A stretch of DNA of 64,000 bases from positions 1,054,001-1,118,000 of the forward strand of contig NZ_JSYM01000001.1 in NCBI RefSeq assembly GCF_000812945.1. The letters are read 5' to 3'. Source of the stretch: Flavobacterium sp. AED (GTDB lineage Bacteria > Bacteroidota > Bacteroidia > Flavobacteriales > Flavobacteriaceae). Below, piece after piece: positions 44,858 to 53,912 of this stretch. The position numbers and the translations under genes are program-made. The notes beneath the pieces are model-generated. The model was not told the origin of the DNA. It was given only the letters and a program-made list of their open reading frames with translations, and did no database searches. Every line of letters starts with the position of its first letter. Positions within the stretch are counted from its first letter, which is position 1.

Positions 44858-45886
44858 TTGTCCCAAAAAATCAAACATATAGCCGTCATGAGACTTTCCG
44901 CAATGGGAGATGTCGCCATGACGGTTCCTGTTTTACGCGCTTTTGTAAACCAGCATCCAGAAGTTAAAATTACGGTCGTTTCCAGACCGTTTTTCAAACC
45001 TTTTTTTGATTCCATCCCCAACGTTTCTTTTTTTGCTTTCGATGAAAAAGAACGGCACAAAGGGTTTCTGGGATTGTTGCGTTTGTTCCATGATTTAAAA
45101 GCACTTCATATTGATGCTTTCGCCGATTTGCATAATGTTTTGCGGTCTAAAATCGTCAGAAATCTTTTTGCTTTAAGCGGAAAAAAAGTGGCCTCGGTTG
45201 ATAAAGGAAGAGCAGAGAAAAAAGCATTAACCCAACCCGAAAATAAAGTTTTCAAACAACTTCCAACGATGTTTGAAAGACACTGCAAAGTATTTGAACA
45301 ACTTGGTTTTACAGTTGATTTATCTCATCCGATTTTCCCCAAAAAACAAACTTTAGATATTGAAATCATTAGTTTGACTGGAGAAAAAAACCAGAAATGG
45401 ATAGGAATTGCTCCTTTTGCACAATATGACTCTAAAGTGTATCCTTTGGATTTGATGCAAGAAGTCATCAACCAATTAGCCAAAAATGCGGACTGTAAAA
45501 TACTGCTTTTTGGTGGTGGAAAAAAGGAAATAGAACTCTTAAATTCGCTTTCTTCCAACAAAGAAAATGTCATTACTATGGCAGGGCAACTCAAATTTCA
45601 ACAAGAATTGCAACTCATCAGTAATCTTGATGTGATGCTTTCTATGGATTCCGGAAATGCGCATATTGCTGCTATGCTTGGTGTGAAAGTCATTACGCTT
45701 TGGGGTGCAACACATCCTTATGCGGGATTTTCACCGTTTAATCAACCTTTAGAAAATGCGTTGGTTTCGGATAGAAATTTGTTTCCTAAATTACCGACTT
45801 CGGTGTATGGAAATAAAAAAGTCGAAGGGTATGAAGATGCCATGCGAACGATTGCTGTGGAGAAAATAGTCCTCAGTGTTCAGTAA
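44858..45886 (+). CDS. glycosyltransferase family 9 (heptosyltransferase-like)
   Basis: The 342-residue protein has the GT9 pattern: N-terminal IAVMRLSAMGDVAMTVPVLRA, and a C-terminal donor site with MSMDSGNAHIAAMLGVKVITLWGATHP split over two turns. Homologues transfer heptose or related sugars to the lipopolysaccharide core. It starts with a TTG at 44858 in the only sensible position (MSQKIKHIAV). A decayed second copy of its last 40 codons lies about 1.9 kb downstream at 47807-47950. Confidence 0.92.
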   Translation: MSQKIKHIAVMRLSAMGDVAMTVPVLRAFVNQHPEVKITVVSRPFFKPFFDSIPNVSFFAFDEKERHKGFLGLLRLFHDLKALHIDAFADLHNVLRSKIVRNLFALSGKKVASVDKGRAEKKALTQPENKVFKQLPTMFERHCKVFEQLGFTVDLSHPIFPKKQTLDIEIISLTGEKNQKWIGIAPFAQYDSKVYPLDLMQEVINQLAKNADCKILLFGGGKKEIELLNSLSSNKENVITMAGQLKFQQELQLISNLDVMLSMDSGNAHIAAMLGVKVITLWGATHPYAGFSPFNQPLENALVSDRNLFPKLPTSVYGNKKVEGYEDAMRTIAVEKIVLSVQ

Positions 45887-45976
45887 ACAGACTCCGTTTA
45901 TTATGTTGTGTTTAATAGGCAACAGTTAGTTGAAATTCTAAGACGTGAATACAAGTATCAAACAAGAAAATAGCAG

Positions 45977-46891
45977 GTGAAAACAACCGGAAAAGTAAAA
46001 ACGTACAGTCCACAGGGTTTTCGGGATAGATTTCTTGAAAATGATAACTCCAAAGACTATCTTTTTAAATCAAACTCAGAACATTTCTTTTGCCTGAAAT
46101 TGGAAGAAATTAATCAACTTAAATTTCCTGTACCACCATCCAAACACATTTGTCACACGTTACTATTCATTACCTCTGGAACCCACAAAATAAAGATTGG
46201 GTTCGAGGAATATACGACACAATCCAATGAAATTATAGTAATTCCGGCGGGACAGATTTTTTCAATAGACTCCATAATTACGGAAATAGAGGGGTTTATT
46301 TGTCAGTTCCATCCCAATATTCTAATAGGAAAATACGGGAATCCAGAAATGGTAAATGATTTTGATTTTTTAAAAATTTGGGGCAACCCTGACCTTTATT
46401 TTCCAAATAAGGAACCTCAGTTTATCATACAGCTGTTAAATCGTTTACAGGTTGAATATACGGAATCAGGTGTCACAAATTTGGATATTATACAGCCTTA
46501 TTTGATTGCTTTACTTTGTGAAATCAATAAAAACGGATTAAAAACAGATAAAAATGGAACAGCTGCCACTGTGCTCACAACTAAGTTTAAAGAACTTATT
46601 TATGCTCACATCAATCAACAGCATCAGGTTAATTATTATGCTTCAATACTTAATGTCACTCCAAATCATCTCAACAAATCTATAAAATCCGCTACAGGAA
46701 AGTCACCTACCAAATGGATTGAAGAATCCATTTTACTGGAAGCTAAATATTTATTATATCAAACCAATCTGAGTGTCAGTGAAATTGCAATGCAGGTAGG
46801 TCATTATGACCAGTCTTATTTCAGTCGCATATTCAAAAAAAACGAAGGTGTATCACCAATGCAGTATCGAAAAATGATTGATAAATCCTAA
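45977..46891 (+). CDS. AraC family transcriptional regulator
   Basis: The 304-residue protein has a cupin-like N-terminal sensor domain (about 55-150) and a C-terminal double helix-turn-helix (about 200-300). The DNA-binding domain ends with SVSEIAMQVGHYDQSYFSRIFKKNEGVSP, shown here only to mark the AraC consensus (A-x-x-x-G-(F/Y)-x-x-x-S-Y-F-x-R-x-F-K-K). It starts at a GTG at 45977. It lies on the segment between the intact GT9 gene and the GT9 relic, so it is a candidate acquired gene. Its target may be the downstream genes; that is inference. Confidence 0.9.
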   Translation: MKTTGKVKTYSPQGFRDRFLENDNSKDYLFKSNSEHFFCLKLEEINQLKFPVPPSKHICHTLLFITSGTHKIKIGFEEYTTQSNEIIVIPAGQIFSIDSIITEIEGFICQFHPNILIGKYGNPEMVNDFDFLKIWGNPDLYFPNKEPQFIIQLLNRLQVEYTESGVTNLDIIQPYLIALLCEINKNGLKTDKNGTAATVLTTKFKELIYAHINQQHQVNYYASILNVTPNHLNKSIKSATGKSPTKWIEESILLEAKYLLYQTNLSVSEIAMQVGHYDQSYFSRIFKKNEGVSPMQYRKMIDKS

Positions 46892-46961
46892 CTATTGATT
46901 ATGGAATCCTACTATCCTCCTGGGTAATGAATGAAATTTGCATGCTATAAAAAAAGCAAAA

Positions 46962-47165
46962 ATGATTTATATTTTTAAAACATCAGTAGATACAAAATTG
47001 AAATTTGAGTTAGCAACAGTCTTATTAAATGGGTTGTTACCAACTGCCAGCTGGAATTTTGATCTTGAAGACTGCGATAATATTTTAAGAATAGATAGCG
47101 AAACTGAAATAATGGAATCGATATTAAATAATGGAACTTTTGACTGTATAGAATTAGAAGAATAA
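46962..47165 (+). CDS. small conserved-looking protein of unknown function
   Basis: From the ATG at 46962 the protein has 67 residues: an N-terminal strand (MIYIFKTSV), a helix (LKFELATVLLNGLLP), a WNFDLEDCDNILRID strand pair and an acidic end. The alternating pattern suggests a ferredoxin-like alpha/beta fold such as in small metal- or ligand-binding proteins, but there is no CxxC motif. I do not recognise a family. It sits 36 bases before the pentapeptide gene and may be co-transcribed. Confidence 0.6.
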   Translation: MIYIFKTSVDTKLKFELATVLLNGLLPTASWNFDLEDCDNILRIDSETEIMESILNNGTFDCIELEE

Positions 47166-47200
47166 TCGCATTAGCAAAATAAACTTTACTCCCACACTTT

Positions 47201-47773
47201 ATGGATACGGTACTTCACCAAAACAAAACATTTGAAAACATTGATTATTCAGAACAAAAAATAACGGACAGTGAATTTTTTAAATGTGAATTTGTAAACT
47301 GTAACTTTTCAAAAAGTGATTTAAGCCATAATGATTTTATGGAGTGTAGTTTTAAAAACTGTAATTTTTCTTTAGCTGTACTTTATAACACAGGATTGAA
47401 AAATATTCAATTTATTGGGTGTAAATTAATGGGTTTGGATTTTACAATATGTAATAACTTCTTATTTTCTATGAACTTTCAGGATTGCATTCTGGACTAT
47501 TCAACTTTTCTGCAAAAGAAAATGAAAAAGACCAATTTTGTGGATTGCTCCTTACAAGATGTAGATTTTTCAAATGCTGATTTAACGATGGCTTTGTTTA
47601 AAAATTCCGACCTCTCGAACGCTACTTTTGCAGGGACAATTCTTGAGAAAGCAGATTTTCGTACTGCGAAAAACTATTCTTTTGACCCAGCAGATAATAA
47701 AATGAAGAGAGCAAAATTTTCACAGGGACAGCTTGCGGGGCTATTAGATAAATTTGACCTTGATATTGAATAA
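47201..47773 (+). CDS. pentapeptide-repeat protein
   Basis: The 190-residue protein is built of five-residue repeats with Phe or Leu at the centre and Cys, Asn, Ser or Asp before it (for example CEFVNCNFSKSDLSHNDF). About 30 repeats would form a right-handed quadrilateral beta-helix. Qnr and McbG proteins of this type, about 190-220 residues long, shield DNA gyrase from toxins or quinolones. Length and a break near residue 105 fit that class, but resistance cannot be claimed from sequence. It is the last gene on the segment that ends at the GT9 relic. Confidence 0.85.
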   Translation: MDTVLHQNKTFENIDYSEQKITDSEFFKCEFVNCNFSKSDLSHNDFMECSFKNCNFSLAVLYNTGLKNIQFIGCKLMGLDFTICNNFLFSMNFQDCILDYSTFLQKKMKKTNFVDCSLQDVDFSNADLTMALFKNSDLSNATFAGTILEKADFRTAKNYSFDPADNKMKRAKFSQGQLAGLLDKFDLDIE

Positions 47774-47806
47774 ATATACAAATGAATCTACCAATAGAAA
47801 AATACT

Positions 47807-47950
47807 TTGGTTTCCGATAGAAATCAGTTTCCAAAATTGCCTACTTCGATTTATGGAAATAAAAAGGTGTTGGATTATTAAGATGTCATGTGAACGATTG
47901 CTGTTGATTCTATCGTAAAGGCTTTAAATGTCTGTAAAAGAATAAATTAA
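47807..47950 (+). pseudogene. decayed 3' fragment of a family-9 glycosyltransferase
   Basis: Translated in frame it reads LVSDRNQFPKLPTSIYGNKK and then continues with two internal stops. It aligns with the last 40 or so codons of the intact GT9 gene (LVSDRNLFPKLPTSVYGNKK, then a matching TIAV-IV tail). DNA identity is high but clearly imperfect, so it comes from a diverged copy. No upstream part of the gene is found. The rest of the 417-base gap (47774-48190) contains only a possible promoter for the next gene. Confidence 0.88.
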
Positions 47951-48039
47951 AAAATTATACATAAATATGGTGTTTTAATTTTTTCAAGATTCTATTATTT
48001 TATGTAAGAATAATTTTAACTTTTTTATAACTAAAAAAT

Positions 48040-48072
48040 TTGAAATTTTTAGTGAGAATAATACTATTTTTG
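48040..48072 (+). promoter_or_regulatory. possible promoter of the TonB-type receptor gene
   Basis: TTG (48040-48042), a 22-base spacer and TATTTTTG (48065-48072) fit the Bacteroidota -33/-7 pattern. The resulting leader would be about 110 bases. Confidence 0.45.
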
Positions 48073-48190
48073 GTTTAAGTGCGTTAAGTTTTACACTCAA
48101 AACTAACCTGATGTGAAAGAGGATTGCTTTTTTCGGTGAAGTTGCTTTTATAAAGCTTGAATGCTAATCCAATAAAAATAGAAACTATTT

Positions 48191-50974
48191 ATGCCAAAAA
48201 TTACAGCAACAATTGCAATTTTGTTCTTATTTTCTTTTTCAGCGTTTTCTCAAAAAGCAAACCTTTCGGGTGTTTTAACGGATGGTAGCGAAAAAAAACC
48301 TGTTTACAATTCAGTTATTGCTTTATTAACTCCCATAGACTCTATTTTATACAAGTTTACCCGATCGGATAAAGAGGGAAACTTTAATCTCAAAAATGTA
48401 AAAGCAGGAAACTATATATTGATGACAGCGCATAGCCAATATGCCGATTATGTAGATGCCATAATCGTTAATGAAAATGAGAAAAACTTAGGAACAATTG
48501 CTTTGATAAGCAAAATAAAACTGCTGCGAGAAGTAATTATAAAGACGGGTTCCATTAGAATTAAAGGAGATACTACCAGTTATAGAGCGGGTGATTTTAA
48601 GGTTGATGCCAATGCCAATGTAGAAGAATTACTAAAAAAACTACCAGGGATACAAGTAGATAAAAATGGTGTCATAAAAGCCATGGGGGAAACTGTAGAA
48701 AAGGTATTGGTTGATGGCGAAGAATTTTTTGGCGATGATCCTGGCATGGCGGTAAAAAACTTACGAGCAGATGCGGTAAAAGAAGTACAAGTTTTTGATA
48801 AGAAAAGTGATCAAGCCGAGTTTACAGGAATTGATGATGGCAACACAAAAAAAACAATTAACCTAAAATTAAAGGAGGATAAGAAGAAAGGGTATTTTGG
48901 CAAAATAGACGCTGCAAACGGACCATTAACAAATGTAGATTCTAGATACAATACGAATCTTATGTTTAGTGATTTTAAAGGCAAAAGAAAACTATCTGCT
49001 TTTTTATTAAATGGTAATACGGGTCAAGATGGACTTGGTTGGCAAGATAGCGAAAAATTTGGTGGACGAGAGAATGATATAAGTATGAGTATGGATGATG
49101 ATGGAAATGTAAATTATGAATGGACAGGTGGCAATACTGATGATGAACCTTATGTTGACACTCAAAATGGTTTTATCAAAAACACCAATGCAGGATTGCA
49201 GTACAGCAACAAGTGGAATGATAAACAAACATTGAATTTATCGCCAAAATATAATAAGCAAATTTACACCAACAATAATAGCAGGATTACCCAAACACAA
49301 GTAGGAGAAACCCAATTAAACGAAAACACATCAACGATAAGTAATGTAAACAGAAGTAATTTTAAACTAAATGCTACTTACGACGTAAAATTAGATTCTA
49401 TAAATTCCATAAAATTTACCGCGAAAACCAATTTTTATACTACCGATAGCGATGAATTTACAAACGGACAGACTACGGGAAATGATGGATTGTTAAAAAA
49501 CAAACAGGAAAAAACATTTACTACAAATTCGGATAAGGAATCATTGTTTGCCAGTATTTTGTATAAACATAAATTCGCCAAAGCCCGTCGAACATTTTCT
49601 GTAAATAGTAGTTGGAATATTTTGAATACGAATGTAAATAATTTTTTGAAGTCTTTTAATGAAAGTTATGATGGAGGTGTTTTTTCCTCTAGGGATGATG
49701 TGGATCAAAACAAAATTGGAGAGAAAACAAGTCAAAACCTTACTGTAAACGTTGCCTATACGGAGCCTATTGGTAAGAAATTTGCATTGCAATTCGCCCA
49801 TCAAGTAACTTATAATAGTGGCGAAAGCAATTATTTAACGTATGGTTATTCAGATGTTACAGGCAAGTATGATTTGATTGTAAATTCTTTATCAAACCAG
49901 TTTAAACAAACAATAACAACAAACAAACCCAATATAAAATTGAGTTACAATGCCAAAAAAATAAATTATAGTTTTGGAAGTGGTTTCGGTTTTACTTCGT
50001 TTGATTTGCAAGATCAAACTTTAAACAAAGAATACAAGCGCAGCTATACTAACTTTTTTCCAGCTGCAAATTTCTCTTATAAATACAAAAGCAATAGTAA
50101 CCTGCGTTTCAATTATCAAGGTGCAACCAAACAGCCTACCATCGATCAATTACAGCCTTTGAGGAACAATCAAGATTTTTTTAATCAAATTGTAGGTAAT
50201 CCAGATTTAAAGCAATCCTTTACCAATAGTATAAACCTATCAAACAGTAGTTATAGTATTTTGACAGAATCGCAATTTTACCAGAGTATTTCTTTTAGAA
50301 CTACTTCTAATTTAATTTCTTACAACAAAGATATAGATCCAGAAAGTGCTAAAACAATTACCAAACCCATAAACACAAACGGTAATTTTTCTGGAAATTT
50401 TTATTTTGGATATGGATTTAAGATAAAAAAAATAGATTTACAAGTTAATCTTAATCCATCTGTTAACTATAACAAATCAGTACTTAGTATTAATAACAAA
50501 ACTAGTAATTCTAATACTTTAAATTCAGGATTTTCAATTTATTTATATAAATCAAAAGAAAAGAAATACGAATTTAGTTTAAGTAATAATTTTTCAAATA
50601 GCAGAAACAGTACTTCTCAAAACGAGGAAATAAAATCATTTAATACCAATAATTTGGGCTTGGATATAGGGGTTTATTTCAGAGAAAAATGGAAACTATC
50701 CACAGACTACAATTTATATTCTAGGCAAAAAACAATCGATTTTCAAACCAATCTTACCAATCAATTGTGGAATGCAAGGCTGCAACGTACTTTCAAAAAT
50801 GATGAGTTTACGGCTTATATCATGGTACGAGATATTTTGAATCAAAATATAGGCATAAATAGATATGTTCATGAAAATGTAATAGGTGAGGAACGAAATG
50901 ATAGGCTCAAAAGATATGCTATGATAGGCTTTACCTGGAATTTTAAAAACAAAGGCGAAACAGCAAAAAAATAA
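48191..50974 (+). CDS. outer-membrane TonB-receptor-like beta-barrel (OMP_b-brl_3 type)
   Basis: The 927-residue protein has a signal peptide ending SAFSQ (residue 20). A carboxypeptidase-regulatory-like beta-sandwich follows (about 22-100), then a plug-like domain (about 115-230) with LLKKLPGIQVDKNG and VLVDGEEFFGDDP. The rest is a long barrel rich in Asn, Ser, Tyr and aromatic residues. It looks like the subfamily of receptors without a classical TonB box. It is followed by a GLPGLI-family gene 122 bases later, a pairing common in Bacteroidota. The substrate is unknown. Confidence 0.88.
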   Translation: MPKITATIAILFLFSFSAFSQKANLSGVLTDGSEKKPVYNSVIALLTPIDSILYKFTRSDKEGNFNLKNVKAGNYILMTAHSQYADYVDAIIVNENEKNLGTIALISKIKLLREVIIKTGSIRIKGDTTSYRAGDFKVDANANVEELLKKLPGIQVDKNGVIKAMGETVEKVLVDGEEFFGDDPGMAVKNLRADAVKEVQVFDKKSDQAEFTGIDDGNTKKTINLKLKEDKKKGYFGKIDAANGPLTNVDSRYNTNLMFSDFKGKRKLSAFLLNGNTGQDGLGWQDSEKFGGRENDISMSMDDDGNVNYEWTGGNTDDEPYVDTQNGFIKNTNAGLQYSNKWNDKQTLNLSPKYNKQIYTNNNSRITQTQVGETQLNENTSTISNVNRSNFKLNATYDVKLDSINSIKFTAKTNFYTTDSDEFTNGQTTGNDGLLKNKQEKTFTTNSDKESLFASILYKHKFAKARRTFSVNSSWNILNTNVNNFLKSFNESYDGGVFSSRDDVDQNKIGEKTSQNLTVNVAYTEPIGKKFALQFAHQVTYNSGESNYLTYGYSDVTGKYDLIVNSLSNQFKQTITTNKPNIKLSYNAKKINYSFGSGFGFTSFDLQDQTLNKEYKRSYTNFFPAANFSYKYKSNSNLRFNYQGATKQPTIDQLQPLRNNQDFFNQIVGNPDLKQSFTNSINLSNSSYSILTESQFYQSISFRTTSNLISYNKDIDPESAKTITKPINTNGNFSGNFYFGYGFKIKKIDLQVNLNPSVNYNKSVLSINNKTSNSNTLNSGFSIYLYKSKEKKYEFSLSNNFSNSRNSTSQNEEIKSFNTNNLGLDIGVYFREKWKLSTDYNLYSRQKTIDFQTNLTNQLWNARLQRTFKNDEFTAYIMVRDILNQNIGINRYVHENVIGEERNDRLKRYAMIGFTWNFKNKGETAKK

Positions 50975-51096
50975 ATTTGTAACTGTTCTGAAATAAAACA
51001 TACAAATTTGACAACGTCATTTTGCTTTTTTTAACGCAGAATAAAAGCAAAGAACGAGACAAAACGAGTTCACGGAATAACAATAAATAGTAACAT

Positions 51097-51858
51097 ATGA
51101 AATCAATACTTTTTTTTATTACTGTACTAATTTTTACAACTACATCAAAAGCACAACAATTTATAGATAAAGCTGTAATTGAATATGAAGTAAATACCAA
51201 TCTCAAAAAAACGATGAGCAATGATAGTTGGGATGAGATGATGAAAGACAACCTGTCGGACCTAAAAATATCCTATTTCACCTATACTTTTGCTGACAAC
51301 AAAAGTATTTACAAATTTGATAGATGGAGCCCAAAAACAAGAATACCAAAACATGAAAAAGATGCAGATGAAGAAAACACTTGGTATTTTGATTTTAAAA
51401 CAGGAAAAATGAATATGCAAAAACAAATAGTAGGAACTAATTTTGTAATAGCAGATAGCATACCAAATATACAATGGAAAATCACAAATGAACATAGAGA
51501 AATAGCCGGTTATAATTGCCGAAAAGCCGTAGGCAAAATAATGGATGACGTATATGTATTTGCTTTTTACACAGACGATATTACCATTTCTGGCGGTCCA
51601 TGTTCTATAAGCGGTTTACCGGGTATGATTTTGGGACTTTCAATACCAAGATTATACACCTCATTTATCGCGACCAAAATAGATTTAAATAGCAGCACCA
51701 CATCTGACATAAAACCCATTACAGCCAAAAAAACCTATGACTTAATGGGGCTAAAATCGTTGATAGAAGAAAAAACAAAGGATTGGTACACCTATGGCGA
51801 GGATAAAGAAGAAAACAAAAGACAAAAAAATCTTTTTTTGTGGAATGCTTTTCTATAA
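51097..51858 (+). CDS. GLPGLI family secreted protein
   Basis: The 253-residue product has a signal peptide ending in TSKAQ (residue 19) and the family hallmark SGLPGMILGLSIP near residue 172, with the preceding REIAGYNCRKA and VYVFAFYTDD strands. GLPGLI proteins are probably periplasmic and usually accompany TonB-type receptors; their role is unknown. It lies downstream of the receptor in the same direction. Confidence 0.9.
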   Translation: MKSILFFITVLIFTTTSKAQQFIDKAVIEYEVNTNLKKTMSNDSWDEMMKDNLSDLKISYFTYTFADNKSIYKFDRWSPKTRIPKHEKDADEENTWYFDFKTGKMNMQKQIVGTNFVIADSIPNIQWKITNEHREIAGYNCRKAVGKIMDDVYVFAFYTDDITISGGPCSISGLPGMILGLSIPRLYTSFIATKIDLNSSTTSDIKPITAKKTYDLMGLKSLIEEKTKDWYTYGEDKEENKRQKNLFLWNAFL

Positions 51859-51993
51859 TTGGGTAACAACTTGATTTTGAATAGTGTTACGGAAACAGAA
51901 TTTTTTTCAGTTGTAGCTTTTGTTTGGTCCTTTAGTTTGTGGGCACAGAATGCGCTATCGAGGTGGCGACATATCCAAACAGGTCGGGTGAAA

Positions 51994-52425
51994 TTACATA
52001 TTAGTTTTTTTAGCAGAACCAATTAGAGTTACATCTATTAATTCTAAAGATTTTACCATGTCTTTCACAGTCTCTTTATATTTCTTAAAATGATTTGTTT
52101 CAATGTGTGCTTTGTAGGCATCTGTATCGGCATAAATTTCAAGTATTGTGATTTCTGAAGGATTACTTTTATTCGCAACAGCATAATATGTTAACACACC
52201 AGGTTCTAGATTAACTGCTTTAGTCATCTGTTCTTTTAGTGCAGTGTTATATTTTTCCAATTGTAATGGGTCAACTTTAATTTTTGCTAATCTAACCATT
52301 TGAATTTTTTCTTGCATCATAGTGTTTTTGCTAAATGAAAGGGTTAATATAAATAGGGCAACCAAAACAGTTAGCAATTTAACTCGATTTAATTGTATTT
52401 TACTAATAAGTTTAATGGTTTTCAT
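51994..52425 (-). CDS. antibiotic biosynthesis monooxygenase (ABM)-domain protein with N-terminal membrane segment
   Basis: The 143-residue protein carries an ABM/dimeric alpha-beta barrel domain in its last 100 residues (VRLAKIKVDPLQLEKYNTAL, GVLTYYAV, and EIYADTDAYKAHIETNHFK with the characteristic His pair). The first 50 residues contain a hydrophobic segment (TVLVALFILTLSF) like a signal peptide or anchor. Most ABM proteins are cytosolic, so export is unusual. A start at the internal Met before VRLAKI would give a cytosolic form. The 134 bases between it and the GLPGLI gene hold nothing I recognise. Confidence 0.8.
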   Translation of the reverse strand: MKTIKLISKIQLNRVKLLTVLVALFILTLSFSKNTMMQEKIQMVRLAKIKVDPLQLEKYNTALKEQMTKAVNLEPGVLTYYAVANKSNPSEITILEIYADTDAYKAHIETNHFKKYKETVKDMVKSLELIDVTLIGSAKKTNM

Positions 52426-52560
52426 GTTTACTATTTTTAGTTTAAATTATTATTTTCAACGCATCAATTTAGGTTTCTTGTAGCTTGTTTATATGTGTGA
52501 CTCTATAACACAAATCTATCCTAAATCTTATAGATTATAATCTGCTAATATACTAAAAAT

Positions 52561-52770
52561 CAAAACCTCCCTAAAATTAAAACCTTCCCTTTTCAGAGAA
52601 GTTTTCGTTATAATTGAAACGTTTTCTAAACGTCATCATAATCTACATAAATAGTTTCTGACGTTGGGTGCGCTTGACAGGTTAAGATTAAACCATCGGC
52701 GATTTCTTTATCGGTAAGAATAGAGTTTTTAGTCATTTCGGCAGTTCCTGAGGTAACACGAGCCAAACAA
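52561..52770. repeat. direct repeat copy A: duplicated 3' end of the 2Fe-2S reductase gene
   Basis: About 210 bases match 55570-55783 in the same orientation. The match covers a terminator-like AAACCTCCC block and the last 46 codons or so of the reductase gene. The coding part encodes identical residues (LARVTSGTAEMTKNS to the C-terminal DYDDV), with only synonymous changes seen. The match ends inside the region coding for the third cluster Cys neighbourhood. Confidence 0.93.
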
Positions 52771-52817
52771 AGCGTGAATGAAACTAACACCAAAACGGTT
52801 GCTACTACATATTTCAT
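52626..52817 (-). pseudogene. chimeric ORF: signal-peptide-like start fused to a ferredoxin-domain tail
   Basis: The 63-residue frame starts MKYVVATVLVLVSFTLC, a signal-peptide-like segment unrelated to the reductase, and then continues with the reductase's last 46 residues from LARVTSG onward. The tail retains one cluster Cys (LTCQAHP) but not the C-x4-C-x2-C part, so it cannot bind a 2Fe-2S cluster alone. It lies 26 bases after the hydrolase gene. It is most simply a recombination by-product; a translated secreted peptide is possible but unsupported. Confidence 0.75.
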
Positions 52818-52843
52818 AAGATTAAGTTTTAGGTAATAACAAC

Positions 52844-53902
52844 CTACTTTAAGTGCTGTTTGAAAAACGTTTCCAGCTTGTCAAATGGAATAATATTCAC
52901 TTTATCATACAAATCCACATGAACAGCGTTAGGGATAATCAATAACTCCTTTGGTTCGGAAGCCATTTCATATACATCTTCGCTCATATATCGTGAATGT
53001 GCATTTTCTCCAGCAATTAACAGGATTGGTCTTGGAGAGATTTCTTTTAGATAAGTTAGAATTGGCATATTCATCAACGAAATTGCAGAAGTATTTGCCC
53101 AAGCACCGTTTGAATTAATTGAACGAGGATGAAAGCCACGTGGCGTTTTATAATAATCGAAATACTCTTTTACAAACTGTGGCTCGTCTCCTGCTAAAGT
53201 ATCCTTATTAGGTTTTGCACCATATTTAGGTGCTCCGGTTTCAGCATCTTTCCATCGTTGTATGCTCAACAATTCCAACATTTTAGTGCGTTCTTCAAGT
53301 GTCGTTTTATCATAATAACCTTTTGAGGAAACTCTAGGAATATCATACATACTTGTTGTGGCTACAGCTTTTACTCGTTTGTCTACAGCTACAGCGTTTA
53401 ACGCAAAACCACCAAAACCACAAATTCCAATGATGCCAATTTTATTTCTATCCACGTTTTTCTGTAGCCCTAAAAAATCCACCGCTGCACTAAAATCTTC
53501 AGTATTGATTTCTGGGGATGCAATATTACGAGGTTCTCCACTACTTTCTCCAGTGTAAGAAGGGTCAAAAGCCAAGGTAATAAAACCACGTTCAGCCATT
53601 TGGTTGGCATACAAACCTGATGATTGTTCTTTTACGGCACCAAAAGGTCCACTGATTGCTAATGCTGATAAAGTCTTAGTTCCCATATTTTTTGGTAAAT
53701 ATAAATCGCCCGAAAGTCTGATACCGTATCGATTTTTGAAACTCACTTTTTGACGTGTTACTTTATCACCCAATTGAAAAGTATAGTGTTCTACCGTTTC
53801 TGTTGTATTCATTTTTGCTGTATTTTCTGTTTTTAATTTTTGACCAAAAGCCTGTCCAGCTATCATAAGAATAGAAAGGGCTAAAATTGATAATGTTCTC
53901 AT
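52844..53902 (-). CDS. secreted alpha/beta hydrolase (dienelactone-hydrolase-like)
   Basis: The 352-residue product has a signal peptide (MRTLSILALSILMIAGQAFG). The alpha/beta hydrolase domain has an oxyanion region AISGPFGAVKEQ, FDPSYTGESSG, and a nucleophile elbow GIIGICGFGGFALNA in which Cys takes the place of Ser, as in dienelactone-hydrolase relatives. A late Asp/His pair is in LIIPNAVHVDLYD. The frame extends 17 codons upstream, but 53902 places the signal peptide correctly. It belongs to the segment enclosed by the 210-bp direct repeats. Confidence 0.88.
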   Translation of the reverse strand: MRTLSILALSILMIAGQAFGQKLKTENTAKMNTTETVEHYTFQLGDKVTRQKVSFKNRYGIRLSGDLYLPKNMGTKTLSALAISGPFGAVKEQSSGLYANQMAERGFITLAFDPSYTGESSGEPRNIASPEINTEDFSAAVDFLGLQKNVDRNKIGIIGICGFGGFALNAVAVDKRVKAVATTSMYDIPRVSSKGYYDKTTLEERTKMLELLSIQRWKDAETGAPKYGAKPNKDTLAGDEPQFVKEYFDYYKTPRGFHPRSINSNGAWANTSAISLMNMPILTYLKEISPRPILLIAGENAHSRYMSEDVYEMASEPKELLIIPNAVHVDLYDKVNIIPFDKLETFFKQHLK

Positions 53903-53912
53903 ATTTATTTTA

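Noticed and set aside
49007..49804. Minus-strand frames within the receptor gene
   Set aside because: They lie fully inside a well-supported 927-residue beta-barrel gene and show no domain features.
50697..50707. DnaA-box-like TATCCACAG in the receptor gene
   Set aside because: It is a single coding-region match with no cluster and no AT-rich setting.
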